A DNA stretch of 64,000 nt. Origin: Aestuariivirga litoralis. Lineage in GTDB: Bacteria > Pseudomonadota > Alphaproteobacteria > Rhizobiales > Aestuariivirgaceae. The stretch's first letter is position 1. Every line of letters starts with the position of its first letter. The stretch spans positions 124,001 through 188,000 of the forward strand of contig NZ_QKVK01000007.1 in assembly GCF_003234965.1 (NCBI RefSeq), read 5' to 3'. Positions 27,248 to 34,938 of this stretch are shown in pieces. The notes under the pieces were generated by a model. The model did not search any database, was not told the origin of the DNA, and saw only the letters and a program-made list of their open reading frames with translations. Both the position numbers and the translations under genes were made by a program.

Positions 27248-28012
27248 TCAGTGCCCCGTGTCTGCCGCCTTCTTCCGCCGTGCCCGGCGCGCCAGCATGT
27301 TGAGCAGTTCCACAAGGGCCGAGAAGCCCATGGCGGCATAGACATAGCCCTTGGGCACATGGAAGCCCATGCCGTCGGCGATCAGCGTCATGCCGATCAT
27401 GAGCAGGAAGCCCAGCGCCAGCATCACGATCGTCGGGTTGGCATGGATGAAGCGCGCCAGCGGGTCGGCCGCCAGCAGCATCACCGCCACCGCCACGATC
27501 ACGGCGATGTACATGATGGCGAGATGGTCGGTCATGCCCACGGCGGTGATGATCGAGTCGACCGAGAATACGAGGTCGAGCAGCAGGATCTGGAAGATGG
27601 CCCCGCCCACGGTGAGGGTGGCGGTCTGGCCCACCAGCGTGTCCTTGGTGTCCTCGGGGTCGACGGAGTGGTGGATCTCCTTGGTCGCCTTCCACACCAG
27701 GAACAGGCCACCGGCGATCAGGATCATGTCGCGCCACGAGAAGCCGTGGTCCATCAGCGTGAAGACCGGCGCGGTCAGCTGCGCGATGTAGGACACGGTG
27801 GCCAGCAGCAGCAGGCGCATGACAAGGGCGGCCCCGATGCCCAGCTTGCGGGCGCGCGAGCGGTCGGCCTCGGGCAGCTTGTTGGACAGGATCGAGATGA
27901 AGATCAGGTTGTCGATGCCGAGCACGATCTCCATGGCCACCAGCGTTGCCAGCGCCACCCAGCCCTCGGCCGAATAGACGAAGGTGAAATGCTCCGCGAA
28001 GAAGTCCTGCAT
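27248..28012 (-). CDS. TerC-family integral membrane protein
   Basis: A 254-aa polytopic protein of the TerC (YgdQ/YoaE) family, implicated in metal ion (for example manganese) export during protein secretion in studied members. The family signatures are visible: [16 protein letters not shown] in the first membrane segment and [15 protein letters not shown] later, each with the conserved acidic residue inside the membrane. About seven membrane segments are present, ending with a basic RRARRKK tail. Substrate unknown. Confidence 0.9.
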   Translation of the reverse strand: MQDFFAEHFTFVYSAEGWVALATLVAMEIVLGIDNLIFISILSNKLPEADRSRARKLGIGAALVMRLLLLATVSYIAQLTAPVFTLMDHGFSWRDMILIAGGLFLVWKATKEIHHSVDPEDTKDTLVGQTATLTVGGAIFQILLLDLVFSVDSIITAVGMTDHLAIMYIAVIVAVAVMLLAADPLARFIHANPTIVMLALGFLLMIGMTLIADGMGFHVPKGYVYAAMGFSALVELLNMLARRARRKKAADTGH

Positions 28013-28074
28013 GCTGTTCCCGCTTCCCCTGAAAGATCCCCGGCCCGGCTATATGGACCAGCCGGGTGTAACGT

Positions 28075-28458
28075 TCAACCCTGAGGCGGGTTTCCGCGCT
28101 CCGGCAGTTTCCTTGCCACCAGCACCGTCAGCACCGCCTTCAGCAGCAGCACGCCGATCACCGGCACGGCGAGCGTCCAGATGTCGCTTACCTGGAAGGA
28201 GATCGACGACCATAAGATCGCCATCACGATGGCGCCGATCACGTCGAGAACGGCCAGCACGTAGAAGGCCCAGCGCTGCGGCTGCGACCTGCCGAACAGC
28301 GCCATCAGCACCAGTACGTTGAGTGCCGCGATGCCACCGGGAATCAGCGCCAGGGGGGCAGCCCCGCTGTCGGTGAACTCGGCGAAGACCAGCAGCAGGG
28401 CGCAGCCGCCGGCGAACAGCACCACGAGCCCGCAGATGATACCGAGGATGATCTTCAT
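28075..28458 (-). CDS. Small membrane protein, last gene of the radical SAM operon
   Basis: A 127-aa protein with four predicted membrane segments: GIICGLVVLFAGGCALLLVF, LIPGGIAALNVLVLMALF, AFYVLAVLDVIGAIVMAIL and IWTLAVPVIGVLLLKAVL. I do not recognise the family. The ATG at 28458 overlaps the radical SAM stop by four bases, so it is translated together with it. Such tight coupling suggests it acts with the enzyme, perhaps as a membrane partner. Confidence 0.75.
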   Translation of the reverse strand: MKIILGIICGLVVLFAGGCALLLVFAEFTDSGAAPLALIPGGIAALNVLVLMALFGRSQPQRWAFYVLAVLDVIGAIVMAILWSSISFQVSDIWTLAVPVIGVLLLKAVLTVLVARKLPERGNPPQG

Positions 28459-29867
28459 TGCTGCCCCCTGCTCCGCGCCATGCGCGCGCGTGCCGCCTCG
28501 TCGCGGTAGAACATGTTGTAGGTTTCGAACGGGATGATCTGCCCGTTGGGTGTCACGAAATGAATGCAGCTGCGCTTCACCCGGCCCACACAGAAATTGT
28601 GCCGGTCCATGAACTCGACGATGGCGATGCGGAAGATGTTCTCATAACCGAAGCCCTCCGGCACCGGCACCTCCGGCAGGCAGCACAGCAGGGCGTTGAG
28701 CTTCTCCGGATTGTTGCACTCGGCGGTGGAGAGCGAGAAGAAGTTCAGCACCTGGGAATGAAGCTCCGGGTATTTCTCGAAGGTGATGGCATTGGGCAGC
28801 GCCTCCACCAGCATGTCGCGCGGGAAGAAGGAGGTGATGGGCGCGATCTTGCTCCCCTTGCGCAGCGCATAGCCGATGGCGATCGATTCCGGGTTGCACG
28901 GCAGCGGGATGATGTCGCCCGCCCCGAAGGGTGTTCCCGCCTCCACGATGCGGCGGCGGATGTCGGAGAGCACGATGCGGTCGCGGCCCGGGTCGAAACC
29001 CTCGTTGCGGCCTGCATCCTGCACCGGCTGGAAGGTGATGCCGCGCACGCATCGCCACTGCAGCGCGAAGTCGATGATCTCGCCCAGTTCGTCGTCGTTC
29101 TGCCCGGCCTTCACCACCACGACGAGGGTGGTCGAGATGTTCTCCCGTTCCAGCGCCTCCAGTGCCTGGCGGCGGATGCGCGTCAGGTCCGCGCCGCGCA
29201 GGTTCTTCAGCACCGCGGGCCGCAGGGAATCGAACTGCAGGTAGACCTCGAAGCCGGGCTTGAAACCTGCCAGCGCCTTCACGAAGTCCGGCTCCTGGGC
29301 GATGCGGATGCCATTGGTGTTGAGCATGACGTGGCGGATCGGCCGCCGCTTGGCCGCGGCGATGATGTCCAGGATCTGCGGGTGGATCGTCGGTTCCCCG
29401 CCGGAAATCTGCAGGAGGTCCGGCTCGCCCTCGGAGGCCACCAGCGCGTCCATCATGCGTTCGATCTCGGCAAGCGGCCGGTGCGTGGTCTTCGCCGCCG
29501 ATGACGCCGCAAAGCACACCGGGCAGGTCAGGTTGCAGGCCTCGTTCACCTCGATCAGCGCCAGGCAGGAATGCTGCTCGTGGTCGGGGCACAGTCCGCA
29601 GTCATAGGGGCAGCCGTTCTCGGTGCGGGTCTGCGGCTGGAGCGGCCGGTCGCCCGGCTTCAGGTAGTCATGGCACAGCTTGTAATATTGCGCGTCGGTG
29701 GAGACGAGTGCCTTCTGCACGCCATGCTCGCGGCAGCGCTTGAGATAGTAGACGCTGTTGTCCTCGATGATGATCTTGGCTGGCACCAGCGCCATGCAGT
29801 CATCGCACATCGAGGTCGTCTGGCCATAGAAGACATAGGGCGCAACCTTGCGGACCGGCGCGTTCAT
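28455..29867 (-). CDS. Radical SAM enzyme of the COG1964/MJ0619 (tetraether synthase-like) type
   Basis: A 470-aa radical SAM protein. An N-terminal metal-binding part has MCDDC and KRCREHG (residues about 20-50), then an auxiliary-cluster region ENGCPYDCGLCPDHEQHSC (about 84-102), then the radical SAM cluster motif CNLTCPVC (CxxxCxxC, about 112-119), and QISGGEPTIHP for SAM binding. Further cysteines occur in the C-terminal part (LLCCLPEV, NFCVGRVKRSCIH). This order of a Cys-rich N-terminus, CPYDCGLCPxH and CNLxCPxCF matches the COG1964 group that includes archaeal MJ0619 and Tes, which joins lipid tails. Its own substrate is unknown. Both ends overlap neighbours by four bases. Confidence 0.88.
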   Translation of the reverse strand: MNAPVRKVAPYVFYGQTTSMCDDCMALVPAKIIIEDNSVYYLKRCREHGVQKALVSTDAQYYKLCHDYLKPGDRPLQPQTRTENGCPYDCGLCPDHEQHSCLALIEVNEACNLTCPVCFAASSAAKTTHRPLAEIERMMDALVASEGEPDLLQISGGEPTIHPQILDIIAAAKRRPIRHVMLNTNGIRIAQEPDFVKALAGFKPGFEVYLQFDSLRPAVLKNLRGADLTRIRRQALEALERENISTTLVVVVKAGQNDDELGEIIDFALQWRCVRGITFQPVQDAGRNEGFDPGRDRIVLSDIRRRIVEAGTPFGAGDIIPLPCNPESIAIGYALRKGSKIAPITSFFPRDMLVEALPNAITFEKYPELHSQVLNFFSLSTAECNNPEKLNALLCCLPEVPVPEGFGYENIFRIAIVEFMDRHNFCVGRVKRSCIHFVTPNGQIIPFETYNMFYRDEAARARMARSRGQQ

Positions 29868-30316
29868 GCCGTGCCCCTGCCCGGGCCGTTGCGGGTTGCA
29901 AAGAGGTCAGCCGTCCAGTCCGCCCCCATCACCGCCATCACCGCCGTGGCAAGGCCCAGCACCGAGAAGAAGCCGATGGGCGGCACATGCAGCCCGACGA
30001 AGCCCACGACCCCCGCCGACCACAGCCCAGCCAGCGCCGTCACCACGCGCAGGAACACGTGCTGCTCGTCGCGCTTGCCCTCGCGCGCCTGTTCCACCCG
30101 GTCGGCGAAGACCACGGTGAGCAGCCCCGAGAGGAAGGGCGGAAAGGCGAAGATGATGATCAGGATCCACTTGATGACGGTGAAGAAGCCCGGGTTCTCC
30201 ATCACGATCCAGCCGAAGATGAATTCCCACGCCGCATAGATCGCCGTGCCCACCGCCAGGGCACCCGCCACCTGCAGCCAGCCGATCACGCGGCACCAGA
30301 AATCGGCCCGGCTCAT
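29864..30316 (-). CDS. Membrane protein of the radical SAM operon
   Basis: A 150-aa protein, not recognised, with four membrane segments (starting WCRVIGWLQVAGALAVGTAI, then FTVIKWILIIIFAFPPFLSGL, then two in the C-terminal half). Between segments two and three is a charged loop ADRVEQAREGKRDEQHVF. The ATG at 30316 overlaps the stop of the Lgt-like gene and its stop overlaps the start of the radical SAM gene, each by four bases. A partner or scaffold role in the same membrane process is inferred from this. Confidence 0.78.
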   Translation of the reverse strand: MSRADFWCRVIGWLQVAGALAVGTAIYAAWEFIFGWIVMENPGFFTVIKWILIIIFAFPPFLSGLLTVVFADRVEQAREGKRDEQHVFLRVVTALAGLWSAGVVGFVGLHVPPIGFFSVLGLATAVMAVMGADWTADLFATRNGPGRGTA

Positions 30317-31002
30317 GACGCCTTCCCCCTCGCCATCATGGCCAGCGAGTAAATCACGAGTCCGGCGCAAATCAAATGGAACAGATTGAATGTTCCCACA
30401 ACGCTGCCATAGGGCTTGAGGAATTCCCACAGGAAGCGCTGGCCCGCATAGACCAGCACGAGGAGGTAGAAGCCGTTCTGCATGAAAAAGCCGTTGCGCC
30501 GCCCGATCAGCGTCAGCGCAACCGCCAGGAACACCGCCATGGTCAGGGACTCATAGAGCTGCACGGGGTGGCGCGCGATGCCGTCGCCGAAGTCATGGCC
30601 CCAGGGCAGACCTGTCGGCGTTCCATAGGTGTCGTCGCCGAGCCCCGCGAGGAAACAGCCCCAGCGCCCGACCACCACGCTGGTCGCGAAGGCCGGCACG
30701 AAGATCAGCCCCGTCGAACCCGAAATGCCACGCCAGCGCTTGAAGATCTCGACCGCGATGATCGCCCCCGCCAGTGCTCCCACGATGGAGCGGCCGATGC
30801 CCGGCGCGCCGGAGAGCCAGAGGTTGAGCGTCCCCGCCCCGAAGCCCCCGATCGCCGCGCCCATGACCAGTGCAAGGCCATAGAGCGGCCCGGCGGAATC
30901 GATCTTCCGCGCGGCATCTCTCAGCCGCCAGTGATAGACGAACAGGGTCATGCCCAGCGCGGCACAGGCGGCAAGTAGGTCGAATACGGTGTGGATCAGC
31001 AC
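30313..31002 (-). CDS. Lgt-like (prolipoprotein diacylglyceryl transferase family) membrane protein
   Basis: A 229-aa polytopic protein resembling Lgt (PF01790 type), the enzyme that moves diacylglycerol from phosphatidylglycerol to prolipoproteins. Family features are VVVGRWGCFLAGLGDD (the GRxxNF-like Arg motif) and the late ARHPVQLYES motif, with about seven membrane segments. It is shorter than typical Lgt and the usual HGG motif with its essential His is not evident (the aligned stretch reads AIGGFGAG). It may be a specialised lipid-transfer paralog rather than the housekeeping Lgt. It is the first gene of the four-gene operon. Confidence 0.8.
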   Translation of the reverse strand: MLIHTVFDLLAACAALGMTLFVYHWRLRDAARKIDSAGPLYGLALVMGAAIGGFGAGTLNLWLSGAPGIGRSIVGALAGAIIAVEIFKRWRGISGSTGLIFVPAFATSVVVGRWGCFLAGLGDDTYGTPTGLPWGHDFGDGIARHPVQLYESLTMAVFLAVALTLIGRRNGFFMQNGFYLLVLVYAGQRFLWEFLKPYGSVVGTFNLFHLICAGLVIYSLAMMARGKAS

Positions 31003-31070
31003 GAGCCGAGGTTAGGTGAGGAGTTCGACGCGGGCAACAAGACAGCCCATTCTGCGCTCCCGCCTTGATA

Positions 31071-31148
31071 CATCATCGCCGGACTTGTTCCGGCGACCCT
31101 TTTCGCCAACCACAAAGGGTGCCCGGGACGAGCCCGGGCATGATGATG
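31071..31148. repeat. Palindromic double-hairpin element (copy 3)
   Basis: CATCATCGCCGG...CCGGCGACC followed by GGGTGCCCGGGACGAGCCCG and closing GGCATGATGATG: the same two hairpins as copy 1 but in the opposite order. It lies between the Lgt-like operon and the small heme-copper-like gene, both read leftwards. Confidence 0.85.
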
Positions 31149-31171
31149 TGTCTTGCCGAGCGCCGACGCCC

Positions 31172-31549
31172 TCACGCCGCCTTCAGCACCGGCATGGCAT
31201 TCCACACGAAGATCAGCATGCCGACGAGGAATCCGACGGATGCCAGCGCCGTGACGGGCTCGATCGCCTCGTTGCCCTGCAGCAGGAAGAACAGCGACAC
31301 CACCAGCACCACGCCGCTCACCCCCTGCACCCAGAAATGCGCCCGCGCCAGCGGCCTTGCGCCAATCTCCGGGAACAGGTGGTAGAAGAAGGCGAAGACG
31401 GAGGACATCAGCCAGCCCGCCACCATGATGTGGGCATGGGTCGGCATCTGGCCGTGGTCGTGGCTCGCCGCCATGTAGATGCCGAGGCACATGCCCGCCA
31501 CCGCGTAACACAAGGCAAGAATGAAAAACGTTCGCGCCGCACCCTTCAT
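31172..31549 (-). CDS. Small four-helix membrane protein resembling part of heme-copper oxidase subunit I
   Basis: A 125-aa protein with four membrane segments. MPTHAHIMVAGWLMSSVFAF and FYHLFPE carry conserved histidines at the place and spacing seen in the short subunit I-like proteins often annotated as cytochrome c oxidase-like; the HAHIMVAGW segment resembles a heme-ligand helix. A function in heme binding or in nitric oxide or oxygen chemistry is possible but unproven. The ATG at 31549 is preferred over one 13 codons upstream. A near-perfect palindrome lies about 30 bp upstream. Confidence 0.7.
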   Translation of the reverse strand: MKGAARTFFILALCYAVAGMCLGIYMAASHDHGQMPTHAHIMVAGWLMSSVFAFFYHLFPEIGARPLARAHFWVQGVSGVVLVVSLFFLLQGNEAIEPVTALASVGFLVGMLIFVWNAMPVLKAA

Positions 31550-31579
31550 GATGCAGTCCCTCCCCAAGCCAGCCATCCC

Positions 31580-31599
31580 CTGGAACATGCATATTCCAG
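31580..31599. promoter_or_regulatory. Near-perfect palindrome upstream of the small heme-copper-like gene
   Basis: Arms CTGGAA and TTCCAG with the centre CATGCATA; 18 of 20 positions are symmetric. It lies 31-50 bp before the ATG at 31549 on the minus strand, a good position for an operator. It resembles sites of Rrf2-type regulators such as NsrR only in part, so the regulator is left open. Confidence 0.5.
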
Positions 31600-31649
31600 A
31601 TTCGCGATGTGTGACACTGACCGCGCGTTGCGCCCGCGCCTGCTTTCAC

Positions 31650-33641
31650 TCAGCGGTGGCCGGTCTCAGGCCGCCCGATGGCCTCGGCACGGATTTTCGC
31701 CTCCAGCAGCCCGTTGTCGTCCACCGCGTCCGGCAGGTGGCTCTTGGTCATGCTCACCTGCACCTGTGCATCCTGGGCGCCCAGCTGCTGCACCGCCTCG
31801 AGCGCCAGGGCGCGCGCCTGTTCCTCGCCCGCCAGCAAGGCCTGCGGGCCGGAGGTGAAGACGCTCGCTCCCCTGGGCCCATGCACGCGGAACAGCCCGC
31901 TGCCGTCGCCCTCGACCGACACCGTCACCACCTGCGCCACGACACCCGTCGCCGCGCCCACCGCATTGGCGACATCGAAGAAGGGCGGGAAGATCATCTC
32001 GCAATCGAGCCGCCGGCCTACCTCCTCGTAATAGACCCGCACCGGCCCGCCGACGGCCACCACGGGAACCGATGGCGACAGCGACACCTTGGCCAGTCCC
32101 AGCCGCGCCCGGCCGGAGCTCACCGCATCCACCAGCTCATGCTGGCCGAAGCTCTTGCCGAAGGCGGTGTCGAGGATCACCTTCGCCGTCAGCCGCACGG
32201 TTTCCGACCACACCTCGCGGCAGAAGCCCTGCACACGTTCGGCATCGCCCAGCTTCATGTCGCGGAAGCGCACCATCAGCTTCGCAGCCAGTTCCGCGGC
32301 AGGCCCCGGCCAGTTGTCCTGCAGGCCCAGCACATGCGCGGCGTCCGACGGGGTGAAGCTCCCCGTCTGCACCAGGCCCTTGCGCTTCAGCGAGGCCAGT
32401 GCCCGCTGCGCGGCCGATGACACGGCAATCTTGCGGATGGGCTTCGGCCGCTCGTCGATCATCGCGAGGATCTCGGCCTCCTTGGGCGTCACCTCCGCCG
32501 TCAGCGCCGCAGTGGCGCCGAAGGGCTTCAGCACGAAGCGTCCATGCAGCGACCCGCCTTCGGTATCGGCGAGGTCGGCCTCCAGCATCGCCACCACCTC
32601 GGGGTAGCGGTGCGCCAGCAGCGAAACAGGCGCCACGCGCTGCGGCCCCACGGTCAGGGCGCCGTTGAGCCCGATCGAAATCTCGCTGTCACCACCGAGG
32701 CCAACCGTCTTCACGTCGATGGCCTTCACCATGGTGCGCCAGCCGCCGACCTCCGCACCCTGTTCCGCCACCTGCGGGCGCCCGTCGAGCAGCACGCCAA
32801 GGTCCGTCGTCGTGCCGCCCATGTCGGACATGATGAAGTCTTTGGCGCCGCACAGCCACGAGGCGCCGACGAGGCTCGCCGCCGGGCCTGACAGCACCGT
32901 CTCGATCGGCCTGAGCGCCACGCGCTCGGCCAGCGCCAGCGTGCCGTCACCCTTCACGATCATCAGCGGGCAGTCGATGCGGAGATCCTTCATCGAGCGC
33001 CGCACGGCCGTGATCAGCATCGACACGCGCGAAATCAGCCGCGCGTTGAGCACCGCGGTGAGCGCGCGGCGCGGCGCATCGAGGGCGGAGGTCAATTCGG
33101 TCGACAGCGTCGCGGGCTTGCCCGTCGCCTGGGCCACGATGTCGCGCGCCCGCTGCTCATGCCTGGGGTTGCGCACCGCGAAGGCAGAGGCGATCGCGAA
33201 GGCATCGACCAGCATTCCCGCCACGGCGGTCGCCAGCGCCTCGACGTCGAGCGGCTTCGCCTCCTCGCCATTGTGGTCATGCCCGCCGCCGATCATGGCG
33301 ATCGGCATGCCCGGGAAGGCCTTGGCGATCCCCGTCCGCTCCGCCATGGCCTGGTCGAAGCCGATGAGGATCACGCCCACGGCGGAGCCATGCCCCTCCA
33401 CCACCGCATTGGTGGCGAGCGTGGTCGACACCGACACGAGCGAAATGTCCTCGGGCTTCAGCCCCTCGGGCAGCTTCGCCACCGCCGCGGTGATCGCACC
33501 CGTGACGCCGATCGAAAGGTCGCCCTTGGTGGTGATGGATTTCGCCGAGGCCACCACCCGGTGCCCCTGCGCCTCGATCACGGCGGCATCGGTATAGGTT
33601 CCCCCGGTATCGACGCCGATCAGGTAAGTCTTTGCTGTCAT
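31650..33641 (-). CDS. Hydantoinase/oxoprolinase-family protein (HyuA type)
   Basis: A 663-aa ATP-utilising protein of the HyuA group (N-methylhydantoinase A, 5-oxoprolinase and acetone carboxylase beta subunits). It has the N-terminal IGVDTGGTYTDAAV phosphate-binding loop, STTLATNAVVEGHG, the MSDMGGTTTDLGVLLDG motif and VGLGGDSEISI. The family normally works with a HyuB partner subunit, but none is next to it here. The substrate is unknown. It stands alone on the minus strand. Confidence 0.85.
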   Translation of the reverse strand: MTAKTYLIGVDTGGTYTDAAVIEAQGHRVVASAKSITTKGDLSIGVTGAITAAVAKLPEGLKPEDISLVSVSTTLATNAVVEGHGSAVGVILIGFDQAMAERTGIAKAFPGMPIAMIGGGHDHNGEEAKPLDVEALATAVAGMLVDAFAIASAFAVRNPRHEQRARDIVAQATGKPATLSTELTSALDAPRRALTAVLNARLISRVSMLITAVRRSMKDLRIDCPLMIVKGDGTLALAERVALRPIETVLSGPAASLVGASWLCGAKDFIMSDMGGTTTDLGVLLDGRPQVAEQGAEVGGWRTMVKAIDVKTVGLGGDSEISIGLNGALTVGPQRVAPVSLLAHRYPEVVAMLEADLADTEGGSLHGRFVLKPFGATAALTAEVTPKEAEILAMIDERPKPIRKIAVSSAAQRALASLKRKGLVQTGSFTPSDAAHVLGLQDNWPGPAAELAAKLMVRFRDMKLGDAERVQGFCREVWSETVRLTAKVILDTAFGKSFGQHELVDAVSSGRARLGLAKVSLSPSVPVVAVGGPVRVYYEEVGRRLDCEMIFPPFFDVANAVGAATGVVAQVVTVSVEGDGSGLFRVHGPRGASVFTSGPQALLAGEEQARALALEAVQQLGAQDAQVQVSMTKSHLPDAVDDNGLLEAKIRAEAIGRPETGHR

Positions 33642-33850
33642 TGGCTCAGATCACCAGAAATCGCACAAAATGCTGTCTCGGCAACGGCATAGCCGGGATT
33701 TTGGCGACACGCGAAGGCATTTCACGGATTGACGAGATTTATCACTTTTGGTTGCACTGGGGGTGGAAATCAGGATCGACGGCCGTCAAGCCCCCCGCTG
33801 GTCCGGTATCCGCGTTAAAGTCTCATCGATCAGAGTTCGGGAAAGCGAAC

Positions 33851-34222
33851 ATGATACTGTCCAAAGACCAAAGCAGAGGCTACCGGGGGCTTGGTTTCAT
33901 CGCCATTTTTTGGGGGGCATCGGCCGTCACCAGTGCGCGTGACTGGGTGCTGAAGCTTTCCGGATACCTGGGCTGGACGCTGGACGGATCCGACCATGGT
34001 GAAAGCATGTTCAGCGACCTTGCTCTGGTCACTTGGGTCATGCCGGTCAAGATCGTCTTTTGCGGAGCTGCAGCGGCAAGTCTGCACGGGCGCGCATTGC
34101 AAATGCTGTCCCCCGCTGAACTTTTACCGCGCTGGGTGATCAACTCAGAACGCGTTCTATTGGGGACATTGCTTTTGGGTCTATCCCTTCTGGCCATCTG
34201 GCTCGTCCTTCATTGGCCCTGA
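33851..34222 (+). CDS. Orphan membrane protein A
   Basis: A 123-aa protein I cannot assign. It has membrane segments at GLGFIAIFWGASAV, LVTWVMPVKIVFCGAAAASL and LLGTLLLGLSLLAIWLVL, with a polar loop DGSDHGESMF. A GGGAAAG lies about five bases before the ATG at 33851. The codon use is more AT-rich than that of both flanks. It starts a run of four small membrane-protein genes on the same strand. Confidence 0.6.
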   Translation: MILSKDQSRGYRGLGFIAIFWGASAVTSARDWVLKLSGYLGWTLDGSDHGESMFSDLALVTWVMPVKIVFCGAAAASLHGRALQMLSPAELLPRWVINSERVLLGTLLLGLSLLAIWLVLHWP

Positions 34223-34244
34223 CGGCGAATGGAGCCCCTGCCGA

Positions 34245-34487
34245 ATGGATAGCAACGACGCCACACAGCGCGAGGCTTTTCAAACAAGCATGTGGCAGCG
34301 TATTGCCCTTAGCGCATCCCCCAGACCCGCTGGACCGCACCGATCTGGGCCGATCCACGTTTCGGCATGGATCAAGTCCGGCGTTTTCGGTTTCATCGGC
34401 CTCGTGGCCCTGATCGGTCTCCTGTTGCAGAGGCTTCCGCAAAGCCAGCCGCCATCCGCACACAGCCACCTCGAGAGCGCGGGCTGA
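34245..34487 (+). CDS. Orphan small membrane protein B
   Basis: An 80-aa protein with a polar N-terminal half and one membrane segment (SGVFGFIGLVALIGLLL). It matches no known family. Support for it as a gene is its position between two other genes of the same type and a one-base TGATG overlap with the next start at 34487. No strong Shine-Dalgarno is present. Confidence 0.5.
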   Translation: MDSNDATQREAFQTSMWQRIALSASPRPAGPHRSGPIHVSAWIKSGVFGFIGLVALIGLLLQRLPQSQPPSAHSHLESAG

Positions 34488-34903
34488 TGAACATCCGGCT
34501 GTTCTTCGGCGTCTTCGTCTTTGGCATCATGGCCATGACGTCCGCGCTCATGTGTGCCACTGCGCTGTTCAGGTGGATCGGCGAGATTCACTTCTACTGG
34601 CAGTCGGGCTGGAATTTCGATCTCCCGCACCCGGTCCATGCAGGCGACGACAGCATTGCGCCCAAACAGGCCAGCAATTTCGATCGCATCGTCTATGGCT
34701 GGCCGCTGCGGATCCTTGTCTTCGCCTCGACGTATGTCTCCATGGAAAAGCTGCTGAAGCAGATCGTCTTCGCGCCACCTCCCGTCAATCCTCCCCCGCT
34801 GCACAAGCGCCCTGCTTTCTGGCTCGCCATAGTCCTGTTTGCGCTGGCCACGGGGCTGATGATCTCCGCGCCATTCATCGTGAAGTCCATGAGGCATCAC
34901 TGA
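34487..34903 (+). CDS. Orphan membrane protein C
   Basis: A 138-aa protein with three membrane segments: FFGVFVFGIMAMTSALMCA, WPLRILVFASTYVSM and AFWLAIVLFALATGLMI. Between the first two is a loop HFYWQSGWNFDLPHPVHAGDD. A similar YWQ element occurs at the matching place in protein D, so the two may be distant relatives. No family recognised. Translation is probably coupled to gene B. Confidence 0.62.
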   Translation: MNIRLFFGVFVFGIMAMTSALMCATALFRWIGEIHFYWQSGWNFDLPHPVHAGDDSIAPKQASNFDRIVYGWPLRILVFASTYVSMEKLLKQIVFAPPPVNPPPLHKRPAFWLAIVLFALATGLMISAPFIVKSMRHH

Positions 34904-34938
34904 ATGCCCATCCCATATCGGCTCAGAAGGAGGATCCC

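Noticed and set aside
31003-31171. Small gene between the Lgt-like operon and the heme-copper-like gene
   Set aside because: The space is mostly repeat copy 3; no start with a ribosome binding site or plausible short protein is seen.
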